A DNA stretch of 64,000 bases from Acidaminobacter sp964416305 (GCA_964416305.1 CAYQDM010000018.1:1-64000); one strand, 5' to 3'. Counted from the first letter of the stretch, positions 6,834 through 16,410 are shown. Made by a program: numbers and translations. Notes: generated by a model not told the origin, from the sequence alone.

Positions 6834-9383
6834 TTACTCTATAGCAAACGCTTTGCTCAAATAGCTGCCGGTAATGGATCCCGGATTTCCTGCAACCTCC
6901 AGCGGCGTTCCCACTGCTATAACCTGGCCGCCTTGTTCGCCTCCCAAAGGTCCAAGATCAATGACCCAGTCCGAAGCACCGACCACCTGAAGATTGTGTT
7001 CGACGAGAATGACGGTATTCCCGACCTCCACCATTCGGCTCAGGAGCGTCAGAAAATTCTCCACATCAAGAGGATGCAGTCCTGTTGTGGGCTCATCGAT
7101 CAGATAAAGATTGTTCTTGCCCTCGCTGGAAATCAATTCTTTAGCCAGTTTTAGCCTCTGTGCCTCGCCGCCGGAGAGGGTTGTCAAAGTTTGACCGAGC
7201 TCCAGGTAGCCAAGCCCAACGTCGTTCAGCAATTTGAGGATCTTGAGCAGCTTGCCGCGGTCGTGAAACAGCGCCATGGCTTCGACGACCGTCATCCTGA
7301 GTACGGACTTGATAGAGTGCCCCAGATAGGTTACAGACAACACTTCATCATTGAATTGATTGCCGCCGCACACCGGGCAGACCACATCTATATTTTCAAA
7401 AAACAGCATGTTGCTCTCCACAAAACCCAGACCTTCGCAGTGCTCGCATCGTCCGCCCTTCGTGTTGAAAGAAAAATGTCTGGCATCCATTCCCTGGTCT
7501 TTCGCCGCTTCGAGGGCGCCAAAGATCTTTCGGACTTCCGAATAGAGCCCGGAGTACGTCGCGACATTGGAGCGCTTCATACGCGTCACCGGTGTTTGTT
7601 CAACGGTGATGACCGCGTCAAAATGCGCCATGCCCGTGACCTGGTTCTCAGAATTGCCGTTTAACTCAGCGCCGCCGGGAGGGTCTTCACTCCTGGAAGC
7701 GGCACCATCGGCAGCATTCCTGCCTTTCGACTTGTCAGCAGCCCCAGCCGCCAGCACCTCAAAAATCAGCGTCGACTTGCCCGACCCGGAAACCCCGGTG
7801 ACACTCGTGAGACAACCTACAGGAAAGTGCACATCCACGTGCTTTAAATTGAAACGCGTCGCGTTCAAAACTGAAAAATAGCCCTTGGCCTTCCGCTTCG
7901 GCATTGCCAGAACAGGCCTTTCCCTGTTCAAATAGCGACCTGTAACCGACATGGGCTGAGCCAGAAGCTCTTCATAAGTGCCAAAGCCAACAACTTCGCC
8001 GCCCAGCTTCCCAGAGCCCGGTCCCAGATCCACAATATAATCCGCTGCCCGGATCACCTCCGGGTCGTGTTCAATGACCAAAACCGTGTTGCCGAGGTCT
8101 CTGAGGGCGTTCAGCACTCTGAGAATCCCCTCCGTATCCTTGGCGTGAAGACCTATGGTTGGCTCATCCATAATATAGATCAGCCCGGACATGGTCGAAT
8201 CCAGCACCGCGGCCAGTTTGATCCGCTGCCCTTCCCCACCGGACAAGGTCATTGTCTGACGGTCCAGGGACAGGTAGCCCAGGCCAACCTGGACGATCCG
8301 CCGGATCTTGGTTTCAAGATCCAGAAGATAGGGCTCAACCAGCGTCTTTTCTCGCTCACCGAGGTATTCTCCAAGTCGTGAGATCCATTCCCGCAGCGCA
8401 TCCAGGGCCATGGTGGAAAGTACCGGAAGCCGGGTGTCCATGACGGTCGCGTTTCTGCTCAAGGAAGTGAGCTTCTCACCTTTGCAATCCTCACATGTTT
8501 CTGAGTGAAAATAGGGCTCCAGGGCTTCAGTGAGGCCGCCCTTTTCGGAGAGTCGCCGCCAAAGGGTGGTCAGGACGCCCTCAAACCTGCCGTCCGTCAC
8601 TTTCTTAGGCACCGGCCGGTCGGGATACAAACTCCGAATTGCTTCGCTCTCCGCCCCATACAGAAGCAGCGCCATTTGTCCGGCGTTAAATGACTCGACG
8701 GGCTTACCTCCCGACGCCTCGAGACCGTAATAAGTGAAGGCTTTATTCAAGGTACTGATCTGATATTCCTTAAAAGCGTGGTCCCAAAAGACCACCGCCC
8801 CTTCTTCCAGGGAAAGCGACCGGTTGATGATTCTGTTCTCTGAAATCCGCAGCACCTCGCCGAGGCCGTGACACGTTTCACAAGCCCCCTCACGGGTGTT
8901 CGCAGAGAAGTGGGACCGGGTCAGCTTGTCCATTTTATAGCCGCACTGGCTGCAGTACATGTAAACTTTGAATCCATCCTCAATCTTAACGAATTCTTCC
9001 TTGCAGTCTGAGGCTTTGATCAGAGCACCGCACTCCGGGCAGGTTCTTGCGGCCAGTTTTTCGTAAACCATCCTGAGGTCTGTGTAAATGTCCGTCACTG
9101 TCCCTACCGTGGAGCGGGGATTTCGGTTGTAGGCGCTTTGCGTAATCCTGACGGCGGGTGACAGGTTTGTGATGGCGTCGACCTTGGGCTTCTGAATACC
9201 CTGGTACCCTATGGCCTCCAGATACTGTCTCTGGCATTCCTGGTACAGGGTTTCAATGGCCAGCGTCGACTTCCCCGACCCTGAAAGGCCCGTAAACACA
9301 ACCATCTGATTCTTGGGAATCTCAAGGGTTATGTCCTTTAAGTTGGCTTCCCGGGCACCGACAATTTTAATCCAGCCGTTCAT
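6834..9383 (-). CDS. UvrA-like ABC ATPase (short paralogue)
   Basis: An 849-residue UvrA-family protein with two ABC ATPase halves. Walker A is GLSGSGKST (32-40) and again GVSGSGKST near residue 530. The signatures LSGGEGQR and LSGGEAQR and two Walker B DEPT motifs are intact. Zinc cysteines (CPEC, CSQC, CETC; later CEHC and CPVC) are kept. It is about 90 residues shorter than the repair UvrA, as in UvrA2 or drug-resistance paralogues, so a role outside canonical nucleotide excision is possible. A low-complexity insert of about 45 residues follows the second Walker A and carries a GCCGATGGT copy (7704-7712). It lies 36 bases after the DUF4317-like gene. Confidence 0.85.
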   Translation of the reverse strand: MNGWIKIVGAREANLKDITLEIPKNQMVVFTGLSGSGKSTLAIETLYQECQRQYLEAIGYQGIQKPKVDAITNLSPAVRITQSAYNRNPRSTVGTVTDIYTDLRMVYEKLAARTCPECGALIKASDCKEEFVKIEDGFKVYMYCSQCGYKMDKLTRSHFSANTREGACETCHGLGEVLRISENRIINRSLSLEEGAVVFWDHAFKEYQISTLNKAFTYYGLEASGGKPVESFNAGQMALLLYGAESEAIRSLYPDRPVPKKVTDGRFEGVLTTLWRRLSEKGGLTEALEPYFHSETCEDCKGEKLTSLSRNATVMDTRLPVLSTMALDALREWISRLGEYLGEREKTLVEPYLLDLETKIRRIVQVGLGYLSLDRQTMTLSGGEGQRIKLAAVLDSTMSGLIYIMDEPTIGLHAKDTEGILRVLNALRDLGNTVLVIEHDPEVIRAADYIVDLGPGSGKLGGEVVGFGTYEELLAQPMSVTGRYLNRERPVLAMPKRKAKGYFSVLNATRFNLKHVDVHFPVGCLTSVTGVSGSGKSTLIFEVLAAGAADKSKGRNAADGAASRSEDPPGGAELNGNSENQVTGMAHFDAVITVEQTPVTRMKRSNVATYSGLYSEVRKIFGALEAAKDQGMDARHFSFNTKGGRCEHCEGLGFVESNMLFFENIDVVCPVCGGNQFNDEVLSVTYLGHSIKSVLRMTVVEAMALFHDRGKLLKILKLLNDVGLGYLELGQTLTTLSGGEAQRLKLAKELISSEGKNNLYLIDEPTTGLHPLDVENFLTLLSRMVEVGNTVILVEHNLQVVGASDWVIDLGPLGGEQGGQVIAVGTPLEVAGNPGSITGSYLSKAFAIE

Positions 9384-9419
9384 ACACTACGCCTCCTACA
9401 AAGCCTCATCCAGTGCCTA

Positions 9420-10586
9420 TTACAGTGCCTCTACTTCCAGCTTGATGCCGTTGATTTCAACGTCCTCGTCCACTTGAATCAGCAAGCACTTGCGCCCTTG
9501 TCTGTCGACCACCTGCCGCAGCAGATCCAGGTTTTCCGGACTGATGACAATGTCCGCCGTGGTGGTTGAAATCTTCATGGACTTTTTCCTGTAACCCGGC
9601 ACCACATTGGCAGGCTTGAAATGCTTCGCGTCACCGGCAATCTCACTGGCGACCACATTAAAGCGCGACGTATCTATGCCATTACCTTGCAGGACCTTCT
9701 CAAGGGCAGCGAGCTCGACCATTGGCACCTCTTCCTCTGCCTGCTCCAGAATGGCCATATCCACGGTCTCGTAGATATTTTTGACGACCTCTGCCTTCGC
9801 TTTGTCCCCGACCATGGCTTTGATAAGAGTGTCAAACTGTTCTTTTTCCTCTTTCGCAGTGCGGGTATAACCCGCGTCCAGCACGAAATCGATCAGTCCC
9901 GCATTCAGCTGGTCCGCCTTAGAGGTGCTGTAAATCACCTTATTGACGTCAGCAGCGTCGTCAGTGATTGACGGAAACATAAAACCCTCAAGGGGCGCGT
10001 TCAGGTTCAGGACGGCATTCAGATCGTGGTTCACCGTGAAGCGTCTGTCTCTGTAATCGAAGCGCACCGACTTTTCACCGCTCTCAATCTTATTGATGCT
10101 GCACAGGATGAACTTCATCTTATAATCCGTGTCCCCTGCGCCGCTGTAGTCCTCTTCGCCATAAGGCGTGTCCTTCCTGGAGGGCTTCAGGTACTCTGCC
10201 TTGATGAAATTGGCGACCAAGTCCCCTTCATAGACCGCGCTTTGCACTATTTTCTCCATAATCCGGACTGCCTTGGCCTCAAAGCCAGCCATGGTATCGT
10301 CCAGCAGCATGTCATAAAGAAATCTTTGCCCCAGGGACTCCGCGGCTGGAACAGGATTGAATGGCAGCTCGAAGAGCTTCACGTCCATGGCCCCCGTCAG
10401 CAGTTTTTTAAAATTTGAAAAATAAAGTTCTTGTTCAGCCTCGTCACAAGCGGAAAACAGTCCGGCTTCATGATAGATGATGTCTTTGGATTCCCCCATG
10501 GCAAACACGCGGCCGAGATGGGAAATGGTCACTTTGCCATCCTCTTTGAGCTGTCGTTTAAATGCGGCTATGTCTTTTTTATTCAT
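9420..10586 (-). CDS. DUF4317-like protein
   Basis: A 388-residue soluble acidic protein beginning MNKKDIAAFKRQLK. Its length and start match the DUF4317 family of Firmicutes, whose function is unknown. No catalytic motif is evident. The C-terminal 60 residues (VDEDVEINGIKLEV) look like a small beta domain. The ribosome site GGAGGGACAAA precedes the ATG. It is the first gene of a likely three-gene unit with the UvrA-like ATPase and the patatin. A nucleoid-associated protein is an alternative I considered but could not support. Confidence 0.5.
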   Translation of the reverse strand: MNKKDIAAFKRQLKEDGKVTISHLGRVFAMGESKDIIYHEAGLFSACDEAEQELYFSNFKKLLTGAMDVKLFELPFNPVPAAESLGQRFLYDMLLDDTMAGFEAKAVRIMEKIVQSAVYEGDLVANFIKAEYLKPSRKDTPYGEEDYSGAGDTDYKMKFILCSINKIESGEKSVRFDYRDRRFTVNHDLNAVLNLNAPLEGFMFPSITDDAADVNKVIYSTSKADQLNAGLIDFVLDAGYTRTAKEEKEQFDTLIKAMVGDKAKAEVVKNIYETVDMAILEQAEEEVPMVELAALEKVLQGNGIDTSRFNVVASEIAGDAKHFKPANVVPGYRKKSMKISTTTADIVISPENLDLLRQVVDRQGRKCLLIQVDEDVEINGIKLEVEAL

Positions 10587-10710
10587 TTTGTCCCTCCACT
10601 GGTTGAAACTTGCTCAATTAATAATATACCACAATTTGGGGCGGCAGAGACATCCGTGAAGATGGAAGGCGGAAGTCGGGGTCAGACATCTTCATCCAAC
10701 AAAAATAAAT

Positions 10711-10748
10711 TTAGCCGATGGTCGCAGGTCCCGACACCATCGGCTAAA
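10711..10748 (-). terminator. Gene-end hairpin with inverted GCCGATGGT pair
   Basis: TTTAGCCGATGGT (10711-10722) pairs with ACCATCGGCTAAA (10736-10748). It lies directly past the stop of the response regulator on the minus strand. Both arms are copies of the dispersed motif. Confidence 0.75.
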
Positions 10749-10756
10749 AGCCTTCA

Positions 10757-11452
10757 CTATTCATCTGAAAACCGGTACCCCACCCCCACCTCAGTCATGA
10801 TAAACCGGTGCTTGGCGGAGTCCTTCTCGATCTTGCGGCGCAAATTGGCCATAAACACGCGCACACTCTTGGTGTCGCTCTCATTCTCATAGCCCCAGAT
10901 TTTCTTCACAATATAATTGTGGGTCAGCACCTTGCCGCGATTCGCGATCAAAAGCAGCAGAAGCTTGTACTCGAGTGGAGTCAGGTGGATTTCCTGGCCG
11001 TCGATCAGAACCTGACGCTTTTCGAAGTCCACGTGAAGATAGTCGCAGTCAAATTCCGTCTCCTGGGAGGTCGCAGCGCCTGCGGACAAATACCGCTCGG
11101 CGACGCGGATGCGGGCCATGAGCTCGCCCATGTGAAAGGGCTTCGATATGTAGTCGTTTGCCCCCAGGTCCAGCGCCTCGATCTTTTCCAGCTCCTGCCC
11201 CCGGGCGGAGACGACCAGAATGGGGATTTCGGAGAATTCACGAAGGGCCTTGATGATCTCAAGGCCGTCCTGATCCGGCAGCCCCAGGTCCAGGAGGATT
11301 AAATCCGGCCGATGGGAGGAAAACAAAAACAGTCCCTCCGCCGCAGTCGAGGAGACGAACACTTCATAATTGCTCTTCATGAGCGATACCGCAATAAAAT
11401 TGGAAATGTACTGATCGTCCTCGATAACGAGAATCTTTATTTTATCCACCAC
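10757..11452 (-). CDS. KdpE-like OmpR-family response regulator
   Basis: A 231-residue two-domain regulator. The receiver has the acidic pocket (IEDD), the phospho-acceptor Asp in ILLDLGLPDQDG near residue 54 and the conserved lysine in YISKPF. The C-terminal winged helix ends RRKIEKDSAKHRFIMTEVGVGYRF. It is closest in feel to KdpE. The start is a GTG with GGGGG 8 bases upstream. It follows its sensor kinase by 63 bases. Direct repeats at 13480-13516 upstream of the cluster are a likely binding site. No kdpFABC is in the window. Confidence 0.85.
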   Translation of the reverse strand: MVDKIKILVIEDDQYISNFIAVSLMKSNYEVFVSSTAAEGLFLFSSHRPDLILLDLGLPDQDGLEIIKALREFSEIPILVVSARGQELEKIEALDLGANDYISKPFHMGELMARIRVAERYLSAGAATSQETEFDCDYLHVDFEKRQVLIDGQEIHLTPLEYKLLLLLIANRGKVLTHNYIVKKIWGYENESDTKSVRVFMANLRRKIEKDSAKHRFIMTEVGVGYRFSDE

Positions 11453-11515
11453 GGATCACGCCCCCAAAAACTGCTCTTCCAACAGCTGCATTACCTATGA
11501 CTTTGCCTATTAAGA

Positions 11516-12928
11516 CTACTCTTCCAGCGGCAGCGTGAACATAAGACGCGTCCCCTTAGGCCAGTTGGCTTCAGCGCTTATGGTGCCGCCATGGGCTTCA
11601 ACAATCGCCTTACAAATGGTCAGCCCCAGACCAATGCCGCGCTTGCCATCTGTCACACCCTGGTCCAGCGTCACAAATTTGTCAAATAATTTATCCTTGA
11701 TATTGATGTCGATCCCATTTCCCGTATCCGACACCACTACTTTGATCACTTTCCTGCCTTCAAAAACCTCCAGCGCAATCTCGCTGTCAGGGGGCGTGTG
11801 ACGAATGGCGTTTTCGAGAAGGTTGATCAGCACCTGGACAATCAGTTTTCCATCCATAGGCACCATGACGACCTTCTCAGGCAGGTGCACAATGAATTTG
11901 CGGCCTTTGATGTGACGCTCCACATGGGAGATGGCCTCGCTGACGACGTCATCAATGATTTCGCCGTTTTTCTTCAGGACGAGCTTTGACTCGTTGATTC
12001 TGGTCATGTTGAGGATGTTCTCAACTAAATTGGTCAACCATAGAATTTCCTCGCTGAGATCCAGCGCCAATTTTTTTCTTTCTTCATCCGTCAGCTTTTC
12101 ATAATTGTCCGCCAAAAGGTTCCCTGCACCCAGCAGCGCTGTCAGCGGGCTTCTCAGATCGTGAGCGACAGATCTCAGAAGCGTTGCCCGGAGCAGCTCC
12201 CGCTCCATGGCCAGCTTGATGGTCTCCTGCTCGTTGTAGAGGTTCTCCCTGTCCAGGGCAATCCCCAGTTGTGTCGCTATCGAACTGGCGATCAATTCAT
12301 TCTGCTTGTCCATAATGGCTTCAGCATTGAAGATTTGGATCACGCCAAGGTTGCCTGCTGCGCTTTGAATGGGAAAGGTGTGAGAGGGGATCCTGTATCC
12401 ATTTGCAGCTTCCGGATAGACAACCCCATTTCTGTCCAGTTTAACGACAGACTCACACTCCAAAAACTCCTCAATAAAGGAAAGACTCCGCATGACAATG
12501 TTCTTTTCACCGCTGACGGGCAGAAATCCTGCCGCAATTTGGTACAGGATCATGGATGTTCTTTCGTTTTTCTCGGCAATCAAAATCTGTTTTTGAAGTC
12601 TGGAAGTCATAGTCCCCGAGACTATAGCCGTAATCAGAAAAAATGCCAGAAGTATGATGTCAGTCATGTGAGCCATGGCGAAGGTAAATCGCGGCTCTGT
12701 AAAAAAATAATTGAAGGCCAGGAGACTGGCAAAGGAATTGATTATGCCCCAAATAAAACTGCTGGTCAAGGTACTTGAGAACAGAACCCCGAGCAAATAC
12801 ACCATGATGATGCTTTCCTTGCTGATGCCAAGATAGCTCATTCCCAGCGACACCAGGGTGGCAATTACAAACACCAAAAGTGTTTTAAATGCACAGTTTC
12901 CAATTTTTTTCTGACTTGCTGCGATCAT
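11516..12928 (-). CDS. KdpD-type sensor histidine kinase lacking the N-terminal Kdp/Usp domains
   Basis: A 470-residue membrane kinase: a DUF4118 block of about four helices (residues 10-110), a GAF-like region, HisKA with SVAHDLRSPL (phospho-His), and HATPase_c with N (NLLENAIRH) and G boxes (DTGNGI, GIGLGL). It matches the C-terminal half of KdpD and lacks the cytoplasmic KdpD and Usp sensor domains, so it probably responds to another cue. The start at 12928 follows GGGGGG by 6-7 bases; the longer frame has no site. It forms an operon with the TrkA-like gene upstream and the response regulator downstream. Confidence 0.85.
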   Translation of the reverse strand: MIAASQKKIGNCAFKTLLVFVIATLVSLGMSYLGISKESIIMVYLLGVLFSSTLTSSFIWGIINSFASLLAFNYFFTEPRFTFAMAHMTDIILLAFFLITAIVSGTMTSRLQKQILIAEKNERTSMILYQIAAGFLPVSGEKNIVMRSLSFIEEFLECESVVKLDRNGVVYPEAANGYRIPSHTFPIQSAAGNLGVIQIFNAEAIMDKQNELIASSIATQLGIALDRENLYNEQETIKLAMERELLRATLLRSVAHDLRSPLTALLGAGNLLADNYEKLTDEERKKLALDLSEEILWLTNLVENILNMTRINESKLVLKKNGEIIDDVVSEAISHVERHIKGRKFIVHLPEKVVMVPMDGKLIVQVLINLLENAIRHTPPDSEIALEVFEGRKVIKVVVSDTGNGIDINIKDKLFDKFVTLDQGVTDGKRGIGLGLTICKAIVEAHGGTISAEANWPKGTRLMFTLPLEE

Positions 12929-12962
12929 GTGATTGCCCCCCAGCACTAGTATATAGTTTAAT

Positions 12963-13430
12963 TTAAATCTGTCCAAGCCCTGTTACAATATTCATCAGTA
13001 CCGGATCCCGGTCCCCCGTCACGATCCAGTCCACGCCCTGATCTTTGAAAACACTTTGGTAAACGTATTTACTGCAGCTGGCGATTGTCTCCACATTCGG
13101 CTTTATTCGCTTCGCGCGGTGACACAGCAATAAATTGTCCAGATCACTGTCAGAAATGGCCACCACGTGGGTGAACGGCATCAAATCCTGAACATTACCA
13201 TTAGTGGTTTCCACGTGGGCGATCCCCTGCTGGTCCAGCTCCTCCAGGATCGTCCTGATGGCCTCCTCATGTCCGACCTCTTCACTGTAGATCAGGACGG
13301 TCGCCCGCCTGACTTTATCAATGTGATCGACTACAACAATATCATCCAGCGCGACATCCAGCCGCTTCATAACGCGATATCCCAACACACTTATCCCCAG
13401 CATCGCCAAGATGATGATCACATCCAGCAT
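12963..13430 (-). CDS. Membrane-anchored TrkA-N-like protein
   Basis: A 155-residue protein with one N-terminal membrane helix (LDVIIILAMLGISVLGY), then a Rossmann-like domain with VLIYSEEVGHEEAI and VVAISDSDLDNLL, which resembles the NAD-binding RCK/TrkA-N fold without a clear GxGxxG. The start at 13430 follows AAGGTGAG by 4 bases. It ends 34 bases before the kinase gene and probably feeds a signal to that two-component system. This is inferred from position; potassium sensing would fit the KdpD relation. Confidence 0.5.
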   Translation of the reverse strand: MLDVIIILAMLGISVLGYRVMKRLDVALDDIVVVDHIDKVRRATVLIYSEEVGHEEAIRTILEELDQQGIAHVETTNGNVQDLMPFTHVVAISDSDLDNLLLCHRAKRIKPNVETIASCSKYVYQSVFKDQGVDWIVTGDRDPVLMNIVTGLGQI

Positions 13431-13479
13431 ACACTCACCTTCTTCTCTATGATTTCTAACTTCATCATAGATCACTCGG

Positions 13480-13516
13480 CGTTAACTTAGTGTTAAGATG
13501 CCGGGACGGGTGTTAA
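13480..13516 (-). promoter_or_regulatory. Direct repeats, likely OmpR-type operator
   Basis: On the minus strand TTAACA occurs at 13511-13516 and 13491-13496, and TTAACG at 13480-13485. The last two are spaced exactly 11 bases, one helical turn, as in PhoP/OmpR boxes. They lie 50-85 bases upstream of the TrkA-like start, so the adjacent response regulator probably controls its own operon. Confidence 0.5.
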
Positions 13517-13548
13517 TTTTGTGCAAAGATGTCAAAGACAAAAACTAT

Positions 13549-13558
13549 GCCGATGGTT
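13549..13558 (+). repeat. Intergenic GCCGATGGTT copy
   Basis: A GCCGATGGTT followed by AACCATC eight bases later, giving a 7-base stem. It lies between the divergent TrkA-like and rubrerythrin genes and has no T-run of terminator type. Confidence 0.5.
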
Positions 13559-13593
13559 ATGTAAAAAACCATCCACAAAAATTGAAATGTTGC

Positions 13594-13622
13594 TTGGATT
13601 ACCAAATGAAATATGCTATAAT
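13594..13622 (+). promoter_or_regulatory. Rubrerythrin promoter
   Basis: TTGGAT and TATAAT with a 17-base spacer and an extended -10 (TGCTATAAT). It lies 74 bases before the ATG. Confidence 0.75.
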
Positions 13623-13695
13623 TGGTTTATAATTGTACTGAATACACATTTGTTTATTTCAGTACATCAAATCTTACTTATGGAGGAATCTCAAA

Positions 13696-14190
13696 ATGGC
13701 AGAAAGCAAAACACTCAATAATCTCATGGAAGCCTTCGCAGGCGAGTCCCAGGCGAACAGAAAGTACCTTTCTTATTCAAAGAAGGCTGAAGCTGATGGT
13801 AAAATCAACGCGGCCAAACTCTTCAAAGCCGCTTCTGACGCTGAAACACTCCACGCTCTCAAGCATTTTGAAGTCGCCGGAAAAATTGGCACTACTGTCG
13901 ACAACCTGAAGGACGCAGTCGCAGGTGAAACCCACGAGTATCAAAATATGTATCCTGATTTCATCAAAGAAGCAGAAGCTGAAGGCAACAAGGCAGCGCT
14001 CCTTTCCTTTACTTATGCCATGAAGGCGGAAGAAGTCCACGCGAGACTCTATCAGGAAGCCCTCGAAAATCTTGATGAGGCTGAAGAAATTTTCTACTAC
14101 CTCTGCCCAGTCTGCGGCAACATTGAAAAATTCGTTCCTGAAAAGTGCAGCATTTGCGGCATTCCGGGTGCGAAGTTCATCAAATACTAA
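13696..14190 (+). CDS. rbr: Rubrerythrin
   Basis: A 164-residue non-haem iron protein that reduces hydrogen peroxide in anaerobes with electrons from rubredoxin or ferredoxin-linked systems. The N-terminal four-helix domain carries the di-iron ligands (ESQANRKY, ETLHA, ETHEYQ, EEVHARLY). The C-terminal rubredoxin-like domain has CPVCG and CSICG. GGAGG lies 7-8 bases before the ATG. It is monocistronic, with its own promoter and a strong terminator. Confidence 0.95.
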   Translation: MAESKTLNNLMEAFAGESQANRKYLSYSKKAEADGKINAAKLFKAASDAETLHALKHFEVAGKIGTTVDNLKDAVAGETHEYQNMYPDFIKEAEAEGNKAALLSFTYAMKAEEVHARLYQEALENLDEAEEIFYYLCPVCGNIEKFVPEKCSICGIPGAKFIKY

Positions 14191-14240
14191 GCAGAAAGTG
14201 GATTAGGTTGTACACAATCTAAATTGTTTTTAAACGCATG

Positions 14241-14280
14241 TGAGCCGATGGTTGTTGTATACACAATCATCGGCTCTTTT
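14241..14280 (+). terminator. Rubrerythrin terminator with GCCGATGGTT
   Basis: GAGCCGATGGTTGT pairs with ACAATCATCGGCTC (one G/T mismatch) and is followed by TTTTAT. The left arm is an exact copy of the dispersed motif. Confidence 0.85.
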
Positions 14281-14292
14281 ATATTGCAAACA

Positions 14293-16317
14293 CTATTCGT
14301 CCGCTCCGCCAAACCCTCGAATGGCTTCCAGAAAAATATGGCCATAGGTTTCATATTTCTTCTCGCCTACGCCTTTGACCTCGAGCATTTCTTCTTTGGT
14401 TTGTGGTTTCAGCGCGGCCATGTCAGCCAGAGTCGCGTTGCCGAATACAATGTAGGCGGGGAGGCTCTTTTCATCAGCAAGGCGCTTTCTTAAGGCGACG
14501 AGGTGATCATAAAGGTCACCGGCTGCCTCAGTCAGAGAAAGCGCCCCTGTACCGGACCCTTTTCCCCTGCCCTTGGAGCGGTCAGGCTTTTCCTTCCTGC
14601 TCATGGTGCTCGCGTCCAGTCGGTCCTGACGGACAAAAAACTGCGCTTCTCCCTTCAGGAGCGGCTTGGAGGTCGGCGACAGCGCCAGGAGGGGGTACTC
14701 GCCGCCGGAGGTCTGAAGGTAGCCCTGGGCAAGCAAATGCATGATGATTTCCTTGATCAGGTTCTCGGAGCTCTCGCCCATGATGCCGTAAGTCGACTGC
14801 TTGTCCAGCTGCCAATCCAGGATTTTCTTATCCTTTGATCCCCTCAGGACCTTGATGATAGTCCCAGAGCCAAAGCGCTGATTGGTTCTGAAAACGCAGG
14901 ACAGGATCTTTTGGGCCTCCAGGGTCATGTCGACCATTTTGGACTCATTCAGACAGTTGCCGCACTTCGCGCAGGTCGCCTGCTCAGGCGTCTCGCCAAA
15001 ATATTTAAGTATTTCGCCCCTGAGGCATTCGTGGGTGTGACAATAGTTCACCAGAGTCTGCAGATTTTCATGCATCATGGTCTCCCGTTCAGCCTCTGAC
15101 ACGGATGCAGACACTGTAAGGACATCTATTTCACTCTCACCTGCAGCATCTGCCAGCCCCAGGCTCCCCGACAAGCCCCCAGCGCCGGCCGAATCCGCAG
15201 ACGCCATCAGCAGCTTCTGTCTCACAACGTCCGCCGGGGAATACATCAGGATGCAGTCGCTGTCCTCGCGGTCTCTGCCCGCGCGGCCAGCCTCCTGGTA
15301 GTAGGCCTCCATGTTCTTTGGCATGTTGTAGTGGATGACGAAGCGCACATCCGGTTTATCGATCCCCATCCCAAAGGCATTCGTCGCCACAATGATCTTC
15401 GTCCGGTCAAACATGAAATTCTCCTGAACGGTTTTACGCTGAGCGCTCTCATAGCCCGCATGGTAGGCCTCCACCGGGTAGCCATGATCCTTCAGCGCTT
15501 TAGTCAGGCTGTCCACCGTCTTTCGCGTGGCGCAGAAAATGATGCCGGATGCGTTAAACCTCCGCTCTTTACCCATACCAAGAGCGCTGCGGGATGCCCG
15601 GGACGGATGACCCGTTTGAGACGCGCCAGACGCCTCGTCCTCAAACCGCTTCAGGTAATCCACCACAAATTTCAGCTTGTTTTGGGGTTTGGCGACACTG
15701 TAAAAGAGATTGGGCCGGTCAAACCCGGTCGCAACCTCAAAGGGCGCCCTCAGCGCCAGAAGCGTTTTAATCTCTTCCTTCACGAACTGCGTCGCCGTCG
15801 CCGTAAAGGCTGCCACGCAGGGTCTTGTAGGGAGTCTGTCAATAAACTTGGGGATTTCCTTGTAGCTCGGCCTGAAATCGTGTCCCCACTGGCTGATGCA
15901 GTGGGCCTCATCCACCGCGATCAGACTGATGTTGATGTGCTTCGCAATCTCGACGAACTCCCAGGTGTTAAGCCGCTCCGGCGCCACATATACGAGCTTG
16001 AAGACGCCCTTTTCGAGGTCCCGCAGCCGCGCCGCCAGCTCCGCGCCCGTGAGGGAACTGTTGATATAAGTGCATGACACGCCGTTTTCCACAAGCCCGT
16101 CCACTTGGTCCTTCATGAGTGAAATCAGCGGTGAGACTACAATGGCTGTCCCCTCTGAAAGCAGTGCCGGCAGCTGATAGCACAGGGATTTTCCCCCGCC
16201 TGTCGGCATGATGCCAAGTACGTCCCTGCCCGCCAGAATCCGGTCGATCAGCAGCTCCTGCCCGGTGCGAAATTCGGTGTAGCCAAAGTGCTTTTTTAAG
16301 ATTGATAATTTGTCCAT
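14293..16317 (-). CDS. recQ: ATP-dependent DNA helicase RecQ
   Basis: A 674-residue RecQ helicase for recombination and fork repair. Walker A TGGGKS (near residue 40), DEAHCISQWGHDFRPSY, the motif VI region QEAGRAGRD, the RQC zinc cysteines (C-L-R-G, CAKCGNC) and a C-terminal HRDC domain are all visible. I chose Met15 of the longer frame (16317) because AGAGGG lies 5 bases before it. Two stretches rich in Ser, Ala and Gly are extra relative to the usual family: one after KRFEDEASG before motif IV, and one near LLMASADSAGAGG before the RQC domain. The gene converges on rubrerythrin. Confidence 0.93.
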   Translation of the reverse strand: MDKLSILKKHFGYTEFRTGQELLIDRILAGRDVLGIMPTGGGKSLCYQLPALLSEGTAIVVSPLISLMKDQVDGLVENGVSCTYINSSLTGAELAARLRDLEKGVFKLVYVAPERLNTWEFVEIAKHINISLIAVDEAHCISQWGHDFRPSYKEIPKFIDRLPTRPCVAAFTATATQFVKEEIKTLLALRAPFEVATGFDRPNLFYSVAKPQNKLKFVVDYLKRFEDEASGASQTGHPSRASRSALGMGKERRFNASGIIFCATRKTVDSLTKALKDHGYPVEAYHAGYESAQRKTVQENFMFDRTKIIVATNAFGMGIDKPDVRFVIHYNMPKNMEAYYQEAGRAGRDREDSDCILMYSPADVVRQKLLMASADSAGAGGLSGSLGLADAAGESEIDVLTVSASVSEAERETMMHENLQTLVNYCHTHECLRGEILKYFGETPEQATCAKCGNCLNESKMVDMTLEAQKILSCVFRTNQRFGSGTIIKVLRGSKDKKILDWQLDKQSTYGIMGESSENLIKEIIMHLLAQGYLQTSGGEYPLLALSPTSKPLLKGEAQFFVRQDRLDASTMSRKEKPDRSKGRGKGSGTGALSLTEAAGDLYDHLVALRKRLADEKSLPAYIVFGNATLADMAALKPQTKEEMLEVKGVGEKKYETYGHIFLEAIRGFGGADE

Positions 16318-16410
16318 GGGTGCCCTCTTCGAGTGATTGGTTTTTGTCGTCCGCTCCATTATATCGTATTTGGGGGGACTTCACACCCGCCGCTTCAAAG
16401 ACAAAAAATT

